From the NCBI GenBank assembly GCA_034505955.1, contig JAPDQK010000006.1, positions 62,001-126,000 on the forward strand: 64,000 nt of DNA, in the 5' to 3' direction. The position numbers were made by a program, and so were the translations under genes. This stretch comes from Zhuqueibacter pondensis. Lineage in GTDB: Bacteria; Zhuqueibacterota; Zhuqueibacteria; Zhuqueibacterales; Zhuqueibacteraceae. Shown one piece after another: positions 34,941-44,322 of the stretch. The notes beneath the pieces were generated by a model. That model searched no databases, was not told the DNA's origin, and was given only the letters and a program-made list of their open reading frames with translations. Position 1 is the first letter of the stretch. Each line of letters starts with the position of its first letter.

Positions 34941-35336
34941 TTACCAAACATAACACAAAACTTCACCGCCCACATTCAGCTTGCGGGCATCACGCTCCGC
35001 CAAAATCCCCTTCGGGGTGGAAAGAATCGCTATGCCAAGGTTATTGAACACGCGCGGCAAGTTTTTCACTCCCACATATCGCCGAACGCCCGGCTTGCTC
35101 ACCCGTCGCAAACCATTGATGACGGGTTTGCCATTCTCGTCATACTTCAAATAAAGACGTAGAATATTTTGTTTGTTATCTTTGATGATTAAAAAATCCT
35201 GAATATAGCCGTAGAACTGCAACAGCCTGGCGATTTCCGTCTTGATTCGGGACGCCGGCACATCGACACTGCGGTGTCCGGCTCTGCCAGCATTGCGTAT
35301 GCAGCTCAAAAAATCGGCAATTGGATCTGTTTGCAT
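34941..35336 (-). CDS. rpsH: Ribosomal protein uS8
   Basis: The 131-residue protein binds helix 21 of 16S rRNA. It shows MQTDPIADFLSCIRNAGRAG, VDVPASRIKTEIARLL and the end GIAILSTPKGILAERDARKL followed by GGEVLCYVW. In several bacteria uS8 also represses the spc operon; no site was identified here. Confidence 0.97.
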   Translation of the reverse strand: MQTDPIADFLSCIRNAGRAGHRSVDVPASRIKTEIARLLQFYGYIQDFLIIKDNKQNILRLYLKYDENGKPVINGLRRVSKPGVRRYVGVKNLPRVFNNLGIAILSTPKGILAERDARKLNVGGEVLCYVW

Positions 35337-35387
35337 ATTGAATTCCCGTGTAAAAATCAACGATTCTAAATGAACGACGCCTGTCAC

Positions 35388-35573
35388 CTACCAGCTCGCC
35401 TTGGTGACGCCGGGAATCTTGCCCTCGAGTGCGAGGTTCCGAAAACAAATTCGGCAGAGGCCAAAACGACGCAAATAGGCACGCGAACGTCCGCACTGCA
35501 TGCAACGATTATAGCGGCGCGTAGCGAATCTCGGCTGCCGCTGCTGTTTTTCTCGCAAAGCTTTTCTTGCCAC
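35388..35573 (-). CDS. rpsN: Ribosomal protein uS14, zinc type
   Basis: The 61-residue product is the short zinc-binding form of uS14. C24 and C27 (RCMQCGRSR) and C40 and C43 (LCRICFR) hold the metal, and the end reads LALEGKIPGVTKASW. The long zinc-free form would be about 100 residues. The gene is in its usual place after rplE. Confidence 0.97.
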   Translation of the reverse strand: MARKALREKQQRQPRFATRRYNRCMQCGRSRAYLRRFGLCRICFRNLALEGKIPGVTKASW

Positions 35574-35712
35574 TATCGATCCTTTGGTTTGACAACGAAT
35601 TATACGAACTGCCGCCGCAGGTTTACGCGGAGTGCCATTCGAATAATCGGTGAGCTCTAGTGTTCATCATCCGTGCATCCTGCCGACACCCTGCATGAAA
35701 TCCATGGTTTTC

Positions 35713-36546
35713 TCAACGCTTCCGGAACGGCATGCCAAAAGCGGAGAGCAACTCATACGCCTCTTCGTCGGTGTTGGCCGTGGTTACAAAGGTGATATTC
35801 ATGCCACGGATCTTCGCAACTTTGTCATAATTGATTTCCGGAAAAATAATTTGCTCCTTAATGCCGACCGAATAATTGCCCCGGCCGTCAAAAGCATTAT
35901 CCGGCAGGCCGCGGAAGTCACGAATACGCGGCACGGCCAAACTGATAAAGCGGTCGAGGAATTCGTACATTCTCCAGCGGCGCAGAGTCACCATGCAGCC
36001 GATCGCCATACCCTGACGCAGTTTGAAATTGGAAATCGATTTTTTGGCGCGCCGAATGGCCGGTTTTTGCCCGGAGATGGTTTGCAGATCCTCAACCGCG
36101 TGATCCAGATGCTTCTGATCCTCCACGGCATCTCCAATCCCCATATTCAAAACAATCTTTGCAAGGCGTGGCACCTGCATGACGTTCTTATAATTAAAAC
36201 GCTTGATCAAGGCCGGCACGATTTCGTTTCTGTACATCACCAACATTCGAGGCTTGTATCCATCCATGGGCCGTTCAACGAGTGGCTTGCCGCTTTCCCT
36301 CTCACCGGGCTTTTCCTCCTTTGCCGCCTTGCCTTTAGCTGCTTTGGCAGGCTTGGCCGCTTCACGCCCCCCCTCGACGGGCTTGCCTCCAGCTTTGGCT
36401 GCTTTTTCGCCCTTGGGTTTTTCAGTCTTTTGGGCGTCGGACTTTTTTGCCTCGGCCCTGGGGGCTGGTTTTTCGCCTTCGGGGCGAGGTGCCTTCTCGG
36501 CCTTGGGTTTACTCTTCTCTTGGTCGTTAATTTTTTCTTCACTCAT
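35713..36546 (-). CDS. rplE: Ribosomal protein uL5 with long charged N-terminal extension
   Basis: Residues about 94-277 are a complete uL5, the 5S rRNA and tRNA-contacting protein (NYKNVMQVPRLAKIVLNMGI near 117, the SISNFKLRQGMAIGCMVTLR stretch and the INYDKVAKIRGMNI end). Ahead of it lie about 93 residues made almost only of Lys, Glu, Ala, Pro and Gly. The usual protein is about 180 residues. No clear ribosome binding site is seen before either the first ATG or the internal ATG at 36267, so the long form is inferred from the open frame and its composition. Confidence 0.93.
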   Translation of the reverse strand: MSEEKINDQEKSKPKAEKAPRPEGEKPAPRAEAKKSDAQKTEKPKGEKAAKAGGKPVEGGREAAKPAKAAKGKAAKEEKPGERESGKPLVERPMDGYKPRMLVMYRNEIVPALIKRFNYKNVMQVPRLAKIVLNMGIGDAVEDQKHLDHAVEDLQTISGQKPAIRRAKKSISNFKLRQGMAIGCMVTLRRWRMYEFLDRFISLAVPRIRDFRGLPDNAFDGRGNYSVGIKEQIIFPEINYDKVAKIRGMNITFVTTANTDEEAYELLSAFGMPFRKR

Positions 36547-36656
36547 GGCTATTCTATTTGTTACAAATCAATTCTGTCCATCCAGCCAACAGACTGCACG
36601 TACGGGAGCAGCTGATTGACGCATCGTCCGACTAACCGGCATAAGGGTTAATTTTT

Positions 36657-36995
36657 CTATGCTTTTGCAGTTAAAATCATTTCACCGCAGTTTTTGCAAA
36701 TACGTGCCCGGCTGCGCGAAGCTTTGCCTTCGACCGAGCGAACCTGAAAATTGGGGCGGGTCGGCATGTTGCACTTCGGACAAACCAGCATGACATTGGA
36801 AACATGAATCGGTCCTTCTTTCTCGACAATACCGCCTCGCGGATTGCGTTGTGTCGGCCGCATATGACGCTTGATCATGTTCACGCCTTCAACGATGACA
36901 CGATCACGCTCCGGAAAAATTTTGAGCACTTTGCCTTTTTTGCCACGATGGTTGCCTGCGATGACCAGGACCAAGTCTTCCTTACGGATATACAT
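36657..36995 (-). CDS. rplX: Ribosomal protein uL24
   Basis: The 112-residue assembly-initiating protein shows LVLVIAGNHRGKKGKVLKIF and VIVEGVNMIKRHMRPTQRNP. A C-terminal four-cysteine zinc site is present (VCPKCNMPTRP and ICKNCGEMI), the form seen in many thermophiles and deep-branching bacteria. The start MYIRKEDL at 36995 is set by homology. Confidence 0.96.
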   Translation of the reverse strand: MYIRKEDLVLVIAGNHRGKKGKVLKIFPERDRVIVEGVNMIKRHMRPTQRNPRGGIVEKEGPIHVSNVMLVCPKCNMPTRPNFQVRSVEGKASRSRARICKNCGEMILTAKA

Positions 36996-37081
36996 AATGA
37001 GTGTTCTTCGGAAAAATTTTTTATACGCTCCGGTATTCAAAAATGCCGGACCGGCCCACGGTCGCAGGCTGCCGGCAATAT

Positions 37082-37450
37082 TTACAACACTTCGGGCGCC
37101 AGGGAAACGATTTTCATGTATTGCTTGTCACGCAACTCTCGCGCGACCGGTCCGAAAATACGCGTTCCCTTGGGCTCCTTATTGGCATCAATCAAAACCG
37201 CCGCATTATCATCAAACCGAATGTACGAACCATCCGGGCGCCGGATCGACCTTCGCGTCCGGACAATCACGGCATGGCTGATGTCGCCTTTTTTTAGCGG
37301 GCCACCAGGAAGCGCAGTTTTCACTGTGACCACCACCACATCACCGACCGTGCCATATCGCCGCCGGCTGCTGCCAAGAACGCGAACACACATCGCCTTT
37401 TTTGCACCGGTGTTGTCCGCTACATTCAATCGAGTATATTCCTGAATCAT
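37082..37450 (-). CDS. rplN: Ribosomal protein uL14
   Basis: The 122-residue protein at the subunit interface shows MIQEYTRLNVADNTGAKKAM, the YGTVGDVVVVTVKTALPGG strand region, HAVIVRTRRSIRRPDGSYI and GTRIFGPVARELRDKQYMKI. Length is exact for the family. Confidence 0.98.
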   Translation of the reverse strand: MIQEYTRLNVADNTGAKKAMCVRVLGSSRRRYGTVGDVVVVTVKTALPGGPLKKGDISHAVIVRTRRSIRRPDGSYIRFDDNAAVLIDANKEPKGTRIFGPVARELRDKQYMKIVSLAPEVL

Positions 37451-37467
37451 TGTCGTTTCGTTTTGTC

Positions 37468-37794
37468 TTACTTAGCCCGTTCTAAAATCTGTACCAGCCG
37501 CCAGCGTTTTCTCTTGCTCAGAGCGCGCGTCTCCATGATCAGAACCGTGTCGCCTTCTTTGGCATCATTATTCTCATCATGCGCCATGAAAGTGGAGGTC
37601 TTCTTGATGTATTTGGCGTACAGCGGGTGTTTGACCCGCCGTTCGACACTGACCACCACGGTTTTCTGCATTTTATTGCTTATCACTTTGCCAATTTTAG
37701 TCTTGCGCGGAGCCCGACTTGATGCAACCGGAACGCTGGACGCACCAACATTTTTATCTGGCGTTTGTGAAGTTACGCTTGTCATTTCGGTCAT
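37468..37794 (-). CDS. rpsQ: Ribosomal protein uS17
   Basis: The core (from about residue 33) is a standard uS17: RKTKIGKVISNKMQKTVVVS, KHPLYAKYIKKTSTFMAHDE and the GDTVLIMETRALSKRKRWRL end. The 108 residues exceed the usual 80-90 by a Ser/Thr/Val-rich N-terminal extension of about 28. The gene lies 62 bases after rpmC. Confidence 0.95.
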   Translation of the reverse strand: MTEMTSVTSQTPDKNVGASSVPVASSRAPRKTKIGKVISNKMQKTVVVSVERRVKHPLYAKYIKKTSTFMAHDENNDAKEGDTVLIMETRALSKRKRWRLVQILERAK

Positions 37795-37856
37795 AGATTA
37801 TTTCCCGTGCTTACTCACAGAAGCGCTTTTCGGATGAAATCATTAACAGTTTATGA

Positions 37857-38075
37857 TCAAGCCGGGGTTGTGCGGGGCTTTCGCCTGCCGGTTTTATATT
37901 CATGCAAAACTGTCTTGATGCGTGCAATGTCACGACGGATATAACGCAATCGCAATGGATTATCCAATTGCCGTGTCGTGTGTTGAAACCGGAAGTTCTG
38001 ATATTCTTCGATCAGATCTTTCAGACGGTGCTCCAACTCCGGGAGAGGCAGTTCTTTAATCTCATGCATTTTCAT
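37857..38075 (-). CDS. rpmC: Ribosomal protein uL29
   Basis: The 72-residue helical-hairpin protein at the exit tunnel, where trigger factor and SRP dock, reads MKMHEIKELPLPELEHRLKD, then EYQNFRFQHTTRQLDNPLRL and IRRDIARIKTVL. Length and position between rplP and rpsQ are standard. Confidence 0.94.
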   Translation of the reverse strand: MKMHEIKELPLPELEHRLKDLIEEYQNFRFQHTTRQLDNPLRLRYIRRDIARIKTVLHEYKTGRRKPRTTPA

Positions 38076-38099
38076 GATGCTTCGCCATTCATTATTTAA

Positions 38100-38519
38100 T
38101 TAAGCGGCAAACTCCGTCACGCTCACGATGCGGGTCTTGATTGGCAACTTGTGCGCCGCCAAACGCAGTGCCTCTCGTGCCAACTCTTCTTCGACACCAC
38201 CCAATTCAAAAAGAATGCGACCCGGTTTGACCACCGCCACCCAGTACTCGGGGTTTCCTTTGCCTTTTCCCATTCGGGTCTCTGCCGGTTTTTCGGTAAA
38301 CGGCTTGTCCGGAAAAATGCGAATCCAGACCCGCCCACCGCGCTTGATCGAGCGCGTGATGGCGATACGCGCCGCTTCAATTTGCCGGGCGGTAATCCAT
38401 GCGGGCTCCATCGCCTTCAGGCCGTATTCTCCAAATGCAATGGTCGAGCCGCGCTGGGCCTTGCCTTTCATGCGACCCCGCTGCTGCTTGCGGAACTTGA
38501 CGCGTTTTGGCATTAACAT
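38100..38519 (-). CDS. rplP: Ribosomal protein uL16
   Basis: The 139-residue protein, which shapes the A-site of the 50S subunit, shows MLMPKRVKFRKQQRGRMKGK, the WITARQIEAARIAITRSIKR helix, GGRVWIRIFPDKPFTEKPAE and TRMGKGKGNPEYWVAVVKPG. Length is standard. Confidence 0.98.
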   Translation of the reverse strand: MLMPKRVKFRKQQRGRMKGKAQRGSTIAFGEYGLKAMEPAWITARQIEAARIAITRSIKRGGRVWIRIFPDKPFTEKPAETRMGKGKGNPEYWVAVVKPGRILFELGGVEEELAREALRLAAHKLPIKTRIVSVTEFAA

Positions 38520-38589
38520 GCTGCAGATGTCCTTTTCAAATCGAACCGATTACAATCCGAGAGTACTTGGTTTTGATACTCCTGTGCGC

Positions 38590-39249
38590 TCAGGCGCTGG
38601 TTCTGAGCGTTTGCCCGTCACCCAAAACCTCGCCTTTGCAAATCCAAACTTTGACGCCGATCGTGCCATAAGTGGTTTTTGCCACGGCTCTCGCGAAGTC
38701 AATATCCGCACGCAAGGTGTGCAACGGAATTCTACCTTCCTTATATTGTTCGCGGCGTGCCATTTCCGCACCGCCCAAACGGCCCGAACAAAGTATCCGC
38801 ACCCCTTCTGCCCCCATTCGCATCGTGCTCATGATCGCTTTCTTCATGGCGCGGCGAAACGAAACTTTCGATTCGAGCTGATTCGCGACACTTTCCGCCA
38901 CGAGGTAGGCATCCAACTCCGGTCTTTTGATCTCGTTGACGTTGAGTTGGATCTCCTTACCAGTCAGGCGCTTCAGCTCTTCTTTCAACTTGTCCACTTC
39001 CACACCCTTGCGCCCAATCACGATACCCGGACGTGCAGTGTGAATCGTCACCGTGATTCGCTTATCGGAAGGATCTCGCTCGATTTGTATTGTCGAGATG
39101 CTGGCGCGTTGCAAACGGCTGCGAATGTATCGCCGCAGCCGAAGATCATCTTTCAGCTTATCGGCAAATTTACGTCCTCCGAACCAGTTGGATTCCCAGT
39201 CGCGAACAATGCCCAGGCGAAAACCCACAGGATTTGTTTTTTGACCCAA
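38590..39249 (-). CDS. rpsC: Ribosomal protein uS3
   Basis: The 219-residue protein at the mRNA entry channel starts MGQKTNPVGFRLGIVRDWES. The KH domain has PGIVIGRKGVEVDKLKEEL near 74, and the C-terminal domain has MKKAIMSTMRMGAEGVRILC and GRLGGAEMARREQYKEGRIP. It is eight bases from rplV. Confidence 0.98.
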   Translation of the reverse strand: MGQKTNPVGFRLGIVRDWESNWFGGRKFADKLKDDLRLRRYIRSRLQRASISTIQIERDPSDKRITVTIHTARPGIVIGRKGVEVDKLKEELKRLTGKEIQLNVNEIKRPELDAYLVAESVANQLESKVSFRRAMKKAIMSTMRMGAEGVRILCSGRLGGAEMARREQYKEGRIPLHTLRADIDFARAVAKTTYGTIGVKVWICKGEVLGDGQTLRTSA

Positions 39250-39257
39250 GTAACCTC

Positions 39258-39626
39258 CTAAGCTTTTGCAGTTGGAACAGACGGTTGGTACTCAGAAACC
39301 ACGATCGTAATATGACAGGTGCGCTTGCGAATGCGCGAAGCCCGCCCCATCGAGCCGGCGCGGAATCGTTTCATGGTAAAGCCGCCATCGACGTAAGCGG
39401 TTTTGACATAGAGATTTTCCGGTTCGACTTTCTTGGCGCCGGGATTGTTCATCATGTTGGCCACCGCCGAACGCAATGTCTTTTCGATCGGCACCGCGGC
39501 ACGCTTGCGCAAAAAGTGCAACGTATTGAGCGCCGCCTCCACCTCTTTCCCGCGCACCAAGTCAATCACCTGGCGCACTTTGCGAGGGGACATTCGTATG
39601 TATCGCGCTATCGCTTTTGCTTCCAT
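39258..39626 (-). CDS. rplV: Ribosomal protein uL22
   Basis: The 122-residue protein, which lines the exit tunnel, shows MEAKAIARYIRMSPRKVRQV, IDLVRGKEVEAALNTLHF and the tunnel loop FRAGSMGRASRIRKRTCHIT near 88-108. Length and position are standard. Confidence 0.97.
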   Translation of the reverse strand: MEAKAIARYIRMSPRKVRQVIDLVRGKEVEAALNTLHFLRKRAAVPIEKTLRSAVANMMNNPGAKKVEPENLYVKTAYVDGGFTMKRFRAGSMGRASRIRKRTCHITIVVSEYQPSVPTAKA

Positions 39627-39698
39627 TGCTCTCTTTCTTACTCTCGAACATTCACCAGGTGGAACACAACGCCCGCAGGACAGGTTCGCAGGCTATTA

Positions 39699-40013
39699 TT
39701 ACGAACTACTCTTCGGCGCAGCCGGCGCCACTTTGGTCGTCTTCTCAGCCGGGGCTTTACCGGCATGACCACGGAAGATGCGTGTCGGCGCAAATTCACC
39801 CAATTTATGGCCGACCATATTTTCGCTGATGTATACCGGGATGAATTTATTCCCATTGTGAATTGCCAGTGTATGGCCGACAAAATCCGGAATGATCATC
39901 GAGCGCCGCGCCCAGGTTTTAATCACCTTTTTCTCATTACGTGCATTCATCTGCTGAATGCGCTTCAGCAGATTGGAATCCACATAGGGACCTTTTTTGA
40001 CACTGCGTGGCAT
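39699..40013 (-). CDS. rpsS: Ribosomal protein uS19
   Basis: The 104-residue head protein shows MPRSVKKGPYVDSNLLKRIQ, the KTWARRSMIIPDFVGHTLAI block and MVGHKLGEFAPTRIFRGHAG. The final 15 residues (Lys/Ala/Pro/Ser tail) extend past the usual ~92-residue length. Confidence 0.97.
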   Translation of the reverse strand: MPRSVKKGPYVDSNLLKRIQQMNARNEKKVIKTWARRSMIIPDFVGHTLAIHNGNKFIPVYISENMVGHKLGEFAPTRIFRGHAGKAPAEKTTKVAPAAPKSSS

Positions 40014-40026
40014 GAACTTTTCCTGA

Positions 40027-40854
40027 CTATTTATCGCGTCTTTTGATGATATACTTGTTTGATGGCTTATTCCGCTTGCGCGTCTTCAAACCTTTGGCTT
40101 TTTGGCCCCATGGCGAGCAGGGATGCCGGCCACCGGAACTTTTGCCTTCGCCACCGCCCATGGGATGATCCACCGGGTTCATCGCAACACCACGAACATG
40201 CGGACGCCATCCCAGCCAGCGCGAACGTCCCGCCTTGCCGAGGGAAATGTTTTCGTGATCCAGATTGCCGACTTGCCCAATCGTTGCGTAACATTCGGTG
40301 CGAACCATTCTCATCTCACCGGAGGGCAATCGCAACTGCGCATAATCGCCTTCTCGCGCCATGAGCTGCGCTGCCGAGCCGGCGCTGCGACCAAGTTGGC
40401 CGCCATGGCCGGTCTTCAACTCGACATTATGAACCATCGTGCCAACCGGAATGCTCCGCAACGGCAGGGCATTGCCCACGCGAAACTCAGCATTCTCGCC
40501 GGACATGACAGTATCACCTACATTCAGCCCGACTGGGGCCAAAATATAACGTTTCTCACCATCCGTATAATGCAGCAATGCAATCCGTGCCGAACGGTTG
40601 GGATCATACTCAATCGCCGCCACTTTTGCCGGAATGTCACGCTTGTCGCGTTTGAAATCGATGCAGCGGTATCTCCGTTTATGGCCGCCGCCACGATGAC
40701 GCGAGGTCACTTTACCCAGATTGTTTCGACCACCGCTCTTGGACAAGGGCTCCAACAACGACCGTTCCGGCGTTATCTTGGTGATTTCCTCAAAAGTCGA
40801 ACTCGTCGTGAAACGCAAGCTCGGGGTAGTGGGTTTGAATGTCTTAATGCCCAT
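40027..40854 (-). CDS. rplB: Ribosomal protein uL2
   Basis: The 275-residue protein beside the peptidyl-transferase centre shows GRNNLGKVTSRHRGGGHKRR near 42, PVGLNVGDTVMSG, and the catalytic-centre loop VRGVAMNPVDHPMGGGEGKS near 220-240 with its conserved histidine. It ends KRNKPSNKYIIKRRDK. Length is standard. Confidence 0.98.
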   Translation of the reverse strand: MGIKTFKPTTPSLRFTTSSTFEEITKITPERSLLEPLSKSGGRNNLGKVTSRHRGGGHKRRYRCIDFKRDKRDIPAKVAAIEYDPNRSARIALLHYTDGEKRYILAPVGLNVGDTVMSGENAEFRVGNALPLRSIPVGTMVHNVELKTGHGGQLGRSAGSAAQLMAREGDYAQLRLPSGEMRMVRTECYATIGQVGNLDHENISLGKAGRSRWLGWRPHVRGVAMNPVDHPMGGGEGKSSGGRHPCSPWGQKAKGLKTRKRNKPSNKYIIKRRDK

Positions 40855-40883
40855 ATTCTTGGCTAAAAATTTGAACGCTGCGA

Positions 40884-41183
40884 TTAACCGGCAAAGAAAT
40901 CGATCTTTTGTCCCTTTTGCAAAGTGACCACCGCCTTTTTGCGATCGCTGCGCCGGCCATAAGTCATGCCGCGCCGGGTGCTCATCCGCTTGGTCTTGCC
41001 TTTGCTATTGATAATGTGCACCTCATCGACGGTCACATTGAATTTCTTCTCAACGGCGTGCTTGATCTCGGCCTTGTTGGCCTCGCGATGAACAATGAAG
41101 CCATATTTATTGAGCTTTTCGGAAAGATTCAACATCTTTTCCGTCAGCACCGGCTTGATCAAAACTTCTTCGGTCGTTCTCAT
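40884..41183 (-). CDS. rplW: Ribosomal protein uL23
   Basis: The 99-residue tunnel-exit protein shows VLIKPVLTEKMLNLSEKLNK, YGFIVHREANKAEIKHAVEK and the loop GKTKRMSTRRGMTYGRRSDR. Its ATG overlaps the rplD stop by four bases (ATGA), which fixes the start and couples the pair. Confidence 0.97.
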   Translation of the reverse strand: MRTTEEVLIKPVLTEKMLNLSEKLNKYGFIVHREANKAEIKHAVEKKFNVTVDEVHIINSKGKTKRMSTRRGMTYGRRSDRKKAVVTLQKGQKIDFFAG

Positions 41184-41809
41184 GCCGCCAGCACTCCCGC
41201 GATTTCGGCAATCGCACTTTCCTGAATGAGCAGCTTCTTGCAATCCAACAGCTCATAAACCGAGGCCTGTGGCGCCACCTGAATGTTCAGCGTCGGGATA
41301 TTGCGGCCGGCGCGCAAGAACATCTCGTCTTTCTTCGGCAACAAGAAAAGCGACTTGACATCATGCGCCGAAAAATTCTTGAGAACGGCAATCATGTCCT
41401 TGGTCTGGCCACTTTCAATGGTGAAATCTTCGACAACCGTCAGTTGCCCGTCTTTGAGTTTATTCGAGAGGACTGATTTTCTGGCCAAACGGCTGGATTT
41501 CTTATTCACCTTCTGGTCGTAGTCCCGCGGAACCGGGCCAAAAACCCGACCACCGCCGACCCACAGAGGCGAACGGGTTGTTCCGGCGCGCGCCACACCA
41601 CGACCTTTCTGCCGCCAGGGTTTCTTGCCACCACCACGCACCAGCTTGCGGTTTTTCGTCATGTGGGTCCCCTGACGCTGATTCGCCATATAGGCTTTCA
41701 CCGCCAGGTAAACCACGTGTTCGTTGGGCGCAATGCCAAAAACATTATCCGGCAACTCCACGGTTCTGCCCGATTTCTGCCCGTCTTTTGTATAAACGTC
41801 GACCTGCAT
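41180..41809 (-). CDS. rplD: Ribosomal protein uL4
   Basis: The 209-residue protein has a tunnel-reaching loop (TRNRKLVRGGGKKPWRQKGRG-like, GGGKKPWRQKGRGVARAGTT near 59) and the C-terminal globular part with LFLLPKKDEMFLRAGRNIPT. uL4 regulates the S10 operon in Escherichia coli; a short hairpin lies 17 bases before this start. Its stop overlaps rplW. Confidence 0.97.
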   Translation of the reverse strand: MQVDVYTKDGQKSGRTVELPDNVFGIAPNEHVVYLAVKAYMANQRQGTHMTKNRKLVRGGGKKPWRQKGRGVARAGTTRSPLWVGGGRVFGPVPRDYDQKVNKKSSRLARKSVLSNKLKDGQLTVVEDFTIESGQTKDMIAVLKNFSAHDVKSLFLLPKKDEMFLRAGRNIPTLNIQVAPQASVYELLDCKKLLIQESAIAEIAGVLAA

Positions 41810-41825
41810 AATATCTCTTCGTCGC

Positions 41826-41854
41826 AGCCCCTTTCGGCGACACCCGTCGGGGCT
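41826..41854 (-). promoter_or_regulatory. GC-rich hairpin just before rplD
   Basis: AGCCCC and GGGGCT form a six-pair stem around a 17-base loop, in the 133-base gap between rplC and rplD and ending 17 bases before the uL4 start. There is no T-run, so it is not an ordinary terminator. It could influence rplD translation or be an RNA processing site; this is inference. Confidence 0.35.
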
Positions 41855-41942
41855 GATGGTTCAATACACAATCTTTTTACCAAAGCAAGTAACGGTGCCG
41901 AAAGTCTTCGCCCTCAAGCACCACGGCCAACATATCAACCCT

Positions 41943-42560
41943 TCACTTCGAGACCAACACCACACTGTTGCGTGGGCCGGGAATACCACCACGCACCATC
42001 ACGATGTTATTTTCCACATCGACCCGCACGACTTTCAGGTTGCGAACGGTGACGCGCTCATTACCCATGCGGCCGGCCATGCGCAAGCCCTTCAGCACGC
42101 GGGAGGGATACGAACTGCCTCCCAAAGAGCCCGGAGCTCGTGTGCGGTCGCTTTCGCCATGCGTGACCGGACCGCCGCCGAAATGATGGCGTTTGACCAC
42201 ACCCTGGAAGCCTTTGCCTTTTGAGATTCCAGTCACCTTCACCTTGTCACCGACCTGGAAAATGTCGGCTTTGACCATATCGCCAAGCTTGTATTGGCTG
42301 ATGTCGAAAGTGCGGAATTCTCGCACATACTGCATGGGCTTGACGCCGGCTTTGAGATAATGGCCGCGTTCCGGCTTCTTCACGCTTTTGTCACGCTTCT
42401 CCTCGAAACCAAGCTGAAGCGCATCGTAGCCGTGCTTCTCCTTGGTGCGAATTTCGGTAACATAACAGGGGCCGGTTTGAATCACACTGACCTGCACATC
42501 ATTGCCCTTTTCGTCAAAGATGCGGGTCATGCCCAATTTTCTGCCTATTAATCCACTCAT
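41943..42560 (-). CDS. rplC: Ribosomal protein uL3
   Basis: The 205-residue protein shows MSGLIGRKLGMTRIFDEKGN, VKVTGISKGKGFQGVVKRHH and the long rRNA-contacting loop with GGPVTHGESDRTRAPGSLGG, where the conserved glutamine/glycine region approaches the peptidyl-transferase centre. The start at 42560 lies nine bases inside the rpsJ end region and is set by homology. Confidence 0.97.
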   Translation of the reverse strand: MSGLIGRKLGMTRIFDEKGNDVQVSVIQTGPCYVTEIRTKEKHGYDALQLGFEEKRDKSVKKPERGHYLKAGVKPMQYVREFRTFDISQYKLGDMVKADIFQVGDKVKVTGISKGKGFQGVVKRHHFGGGPVTHGESDRTRAPGSLGGSSYPSRVLKGLRMAGRMGNERVTVRNLKVVRVDVENNIVMVRGGIPGPRNSVVLVSK

Positions 42561-42568
42561 GCTCTTTG

Positions 42569-42877
42569 TCAAACTTTGATTTCAACATCGACCCCGGCTG
42601 GCAATTCGAGCTTCATCAAGGCATCGACAGTTTTAGGGGTTGAGTTGAGAATGTCGATCAGCCGTTTGTGTATGCGGGTCTCAAATTGCTCGCGCGACTT
42701 TTTGTCCACATGTGGCGAACGTAGAACGGTAAAGACGGAACGATTCGTCGGCAATGGAATCGGACCGGAAATCATCGCGCCCGTTTGTTTGGCGGTGCGA
42801 ATGATCTTGTCAGTTGACTTGTCGATCAACCGGTGATCGTACGCTTTGAGTTTGATGCGAATTTTTTGACCTACCAC
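42569..42877 (-). CDS. rpsJ: Ribosomal protein uS10
   Basis: The 102-residue protein, also the NusB partner in antitermination (NusE), shows QKIRIKLKAYDHRLIDKSTD, IPLPTNRSVFTVLRSPHVDK and the end VDALMKLELPAGVDVEIKV. It opens the S10 operon; a structured 184-base gap separates it from tuf. Confidence 0.98.
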   Translation of the reverse strand: MVGQKIRIKLKAYDHRLIDKSTDKIIRTAKQTGAMISGPIPLPTNRSVFTVLRSPHVDKKSREQFETRIHKRLIDILNSTPKTVDALMKLELPAGVDVEIKV

Positions 42878-42914
42878 AGACTTGCGCTCCGAACTGCTGT
42901 AATGTCACCTTCCG

Positions 42915-42985
42915 AGTGAAGTCGGCCTGAGGCAGCAAACTGCTTCGCCGTTTCAAAATCGGGCATGCAAGGGTCCGACTTCACT
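42915..42985 (-). promoter_or_regulatory. Structured leader between tuf and rpsJ
   Basis: Two 11-base arms, AGTGAAGTCGG (42915-42925) and CCGACTTCACT (42975-42985), are perfect inverted repeats 49 bases apart. Inside on the minus strand GCAG-TTTG-CTGC forms a smaller hairpin. No T-run follows, so it is not a plain terminator. Its place upstream of rpsJ fits an RNA leader controlling the S10 genes or a processing site between tuf and rpsJ. Confidence 0.5.
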
Positions 42986-43061
42986 ACTTTCTCAACAGAA
43001 TAATAGGCATCGCTGTTTGCAAATGCCCATTCTTCCGGGGTGATAGCCAATAACCGCAGGG

Positions 43062-44252
<1,191 letters not shown>

Positions 44253-44322
44253 GAATCAGCCTCCCGATAAAACTTTGCGTAAGTAACTTGTTTCCGAAAT
44301 TTAAGTAATTAGTCGAACCAAT

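Noticed and set aside
36603..36660. Possible terminator between rplE and rplX
   Set aside because: No stable stem followed by a T-run could be found in the 110-base gap.
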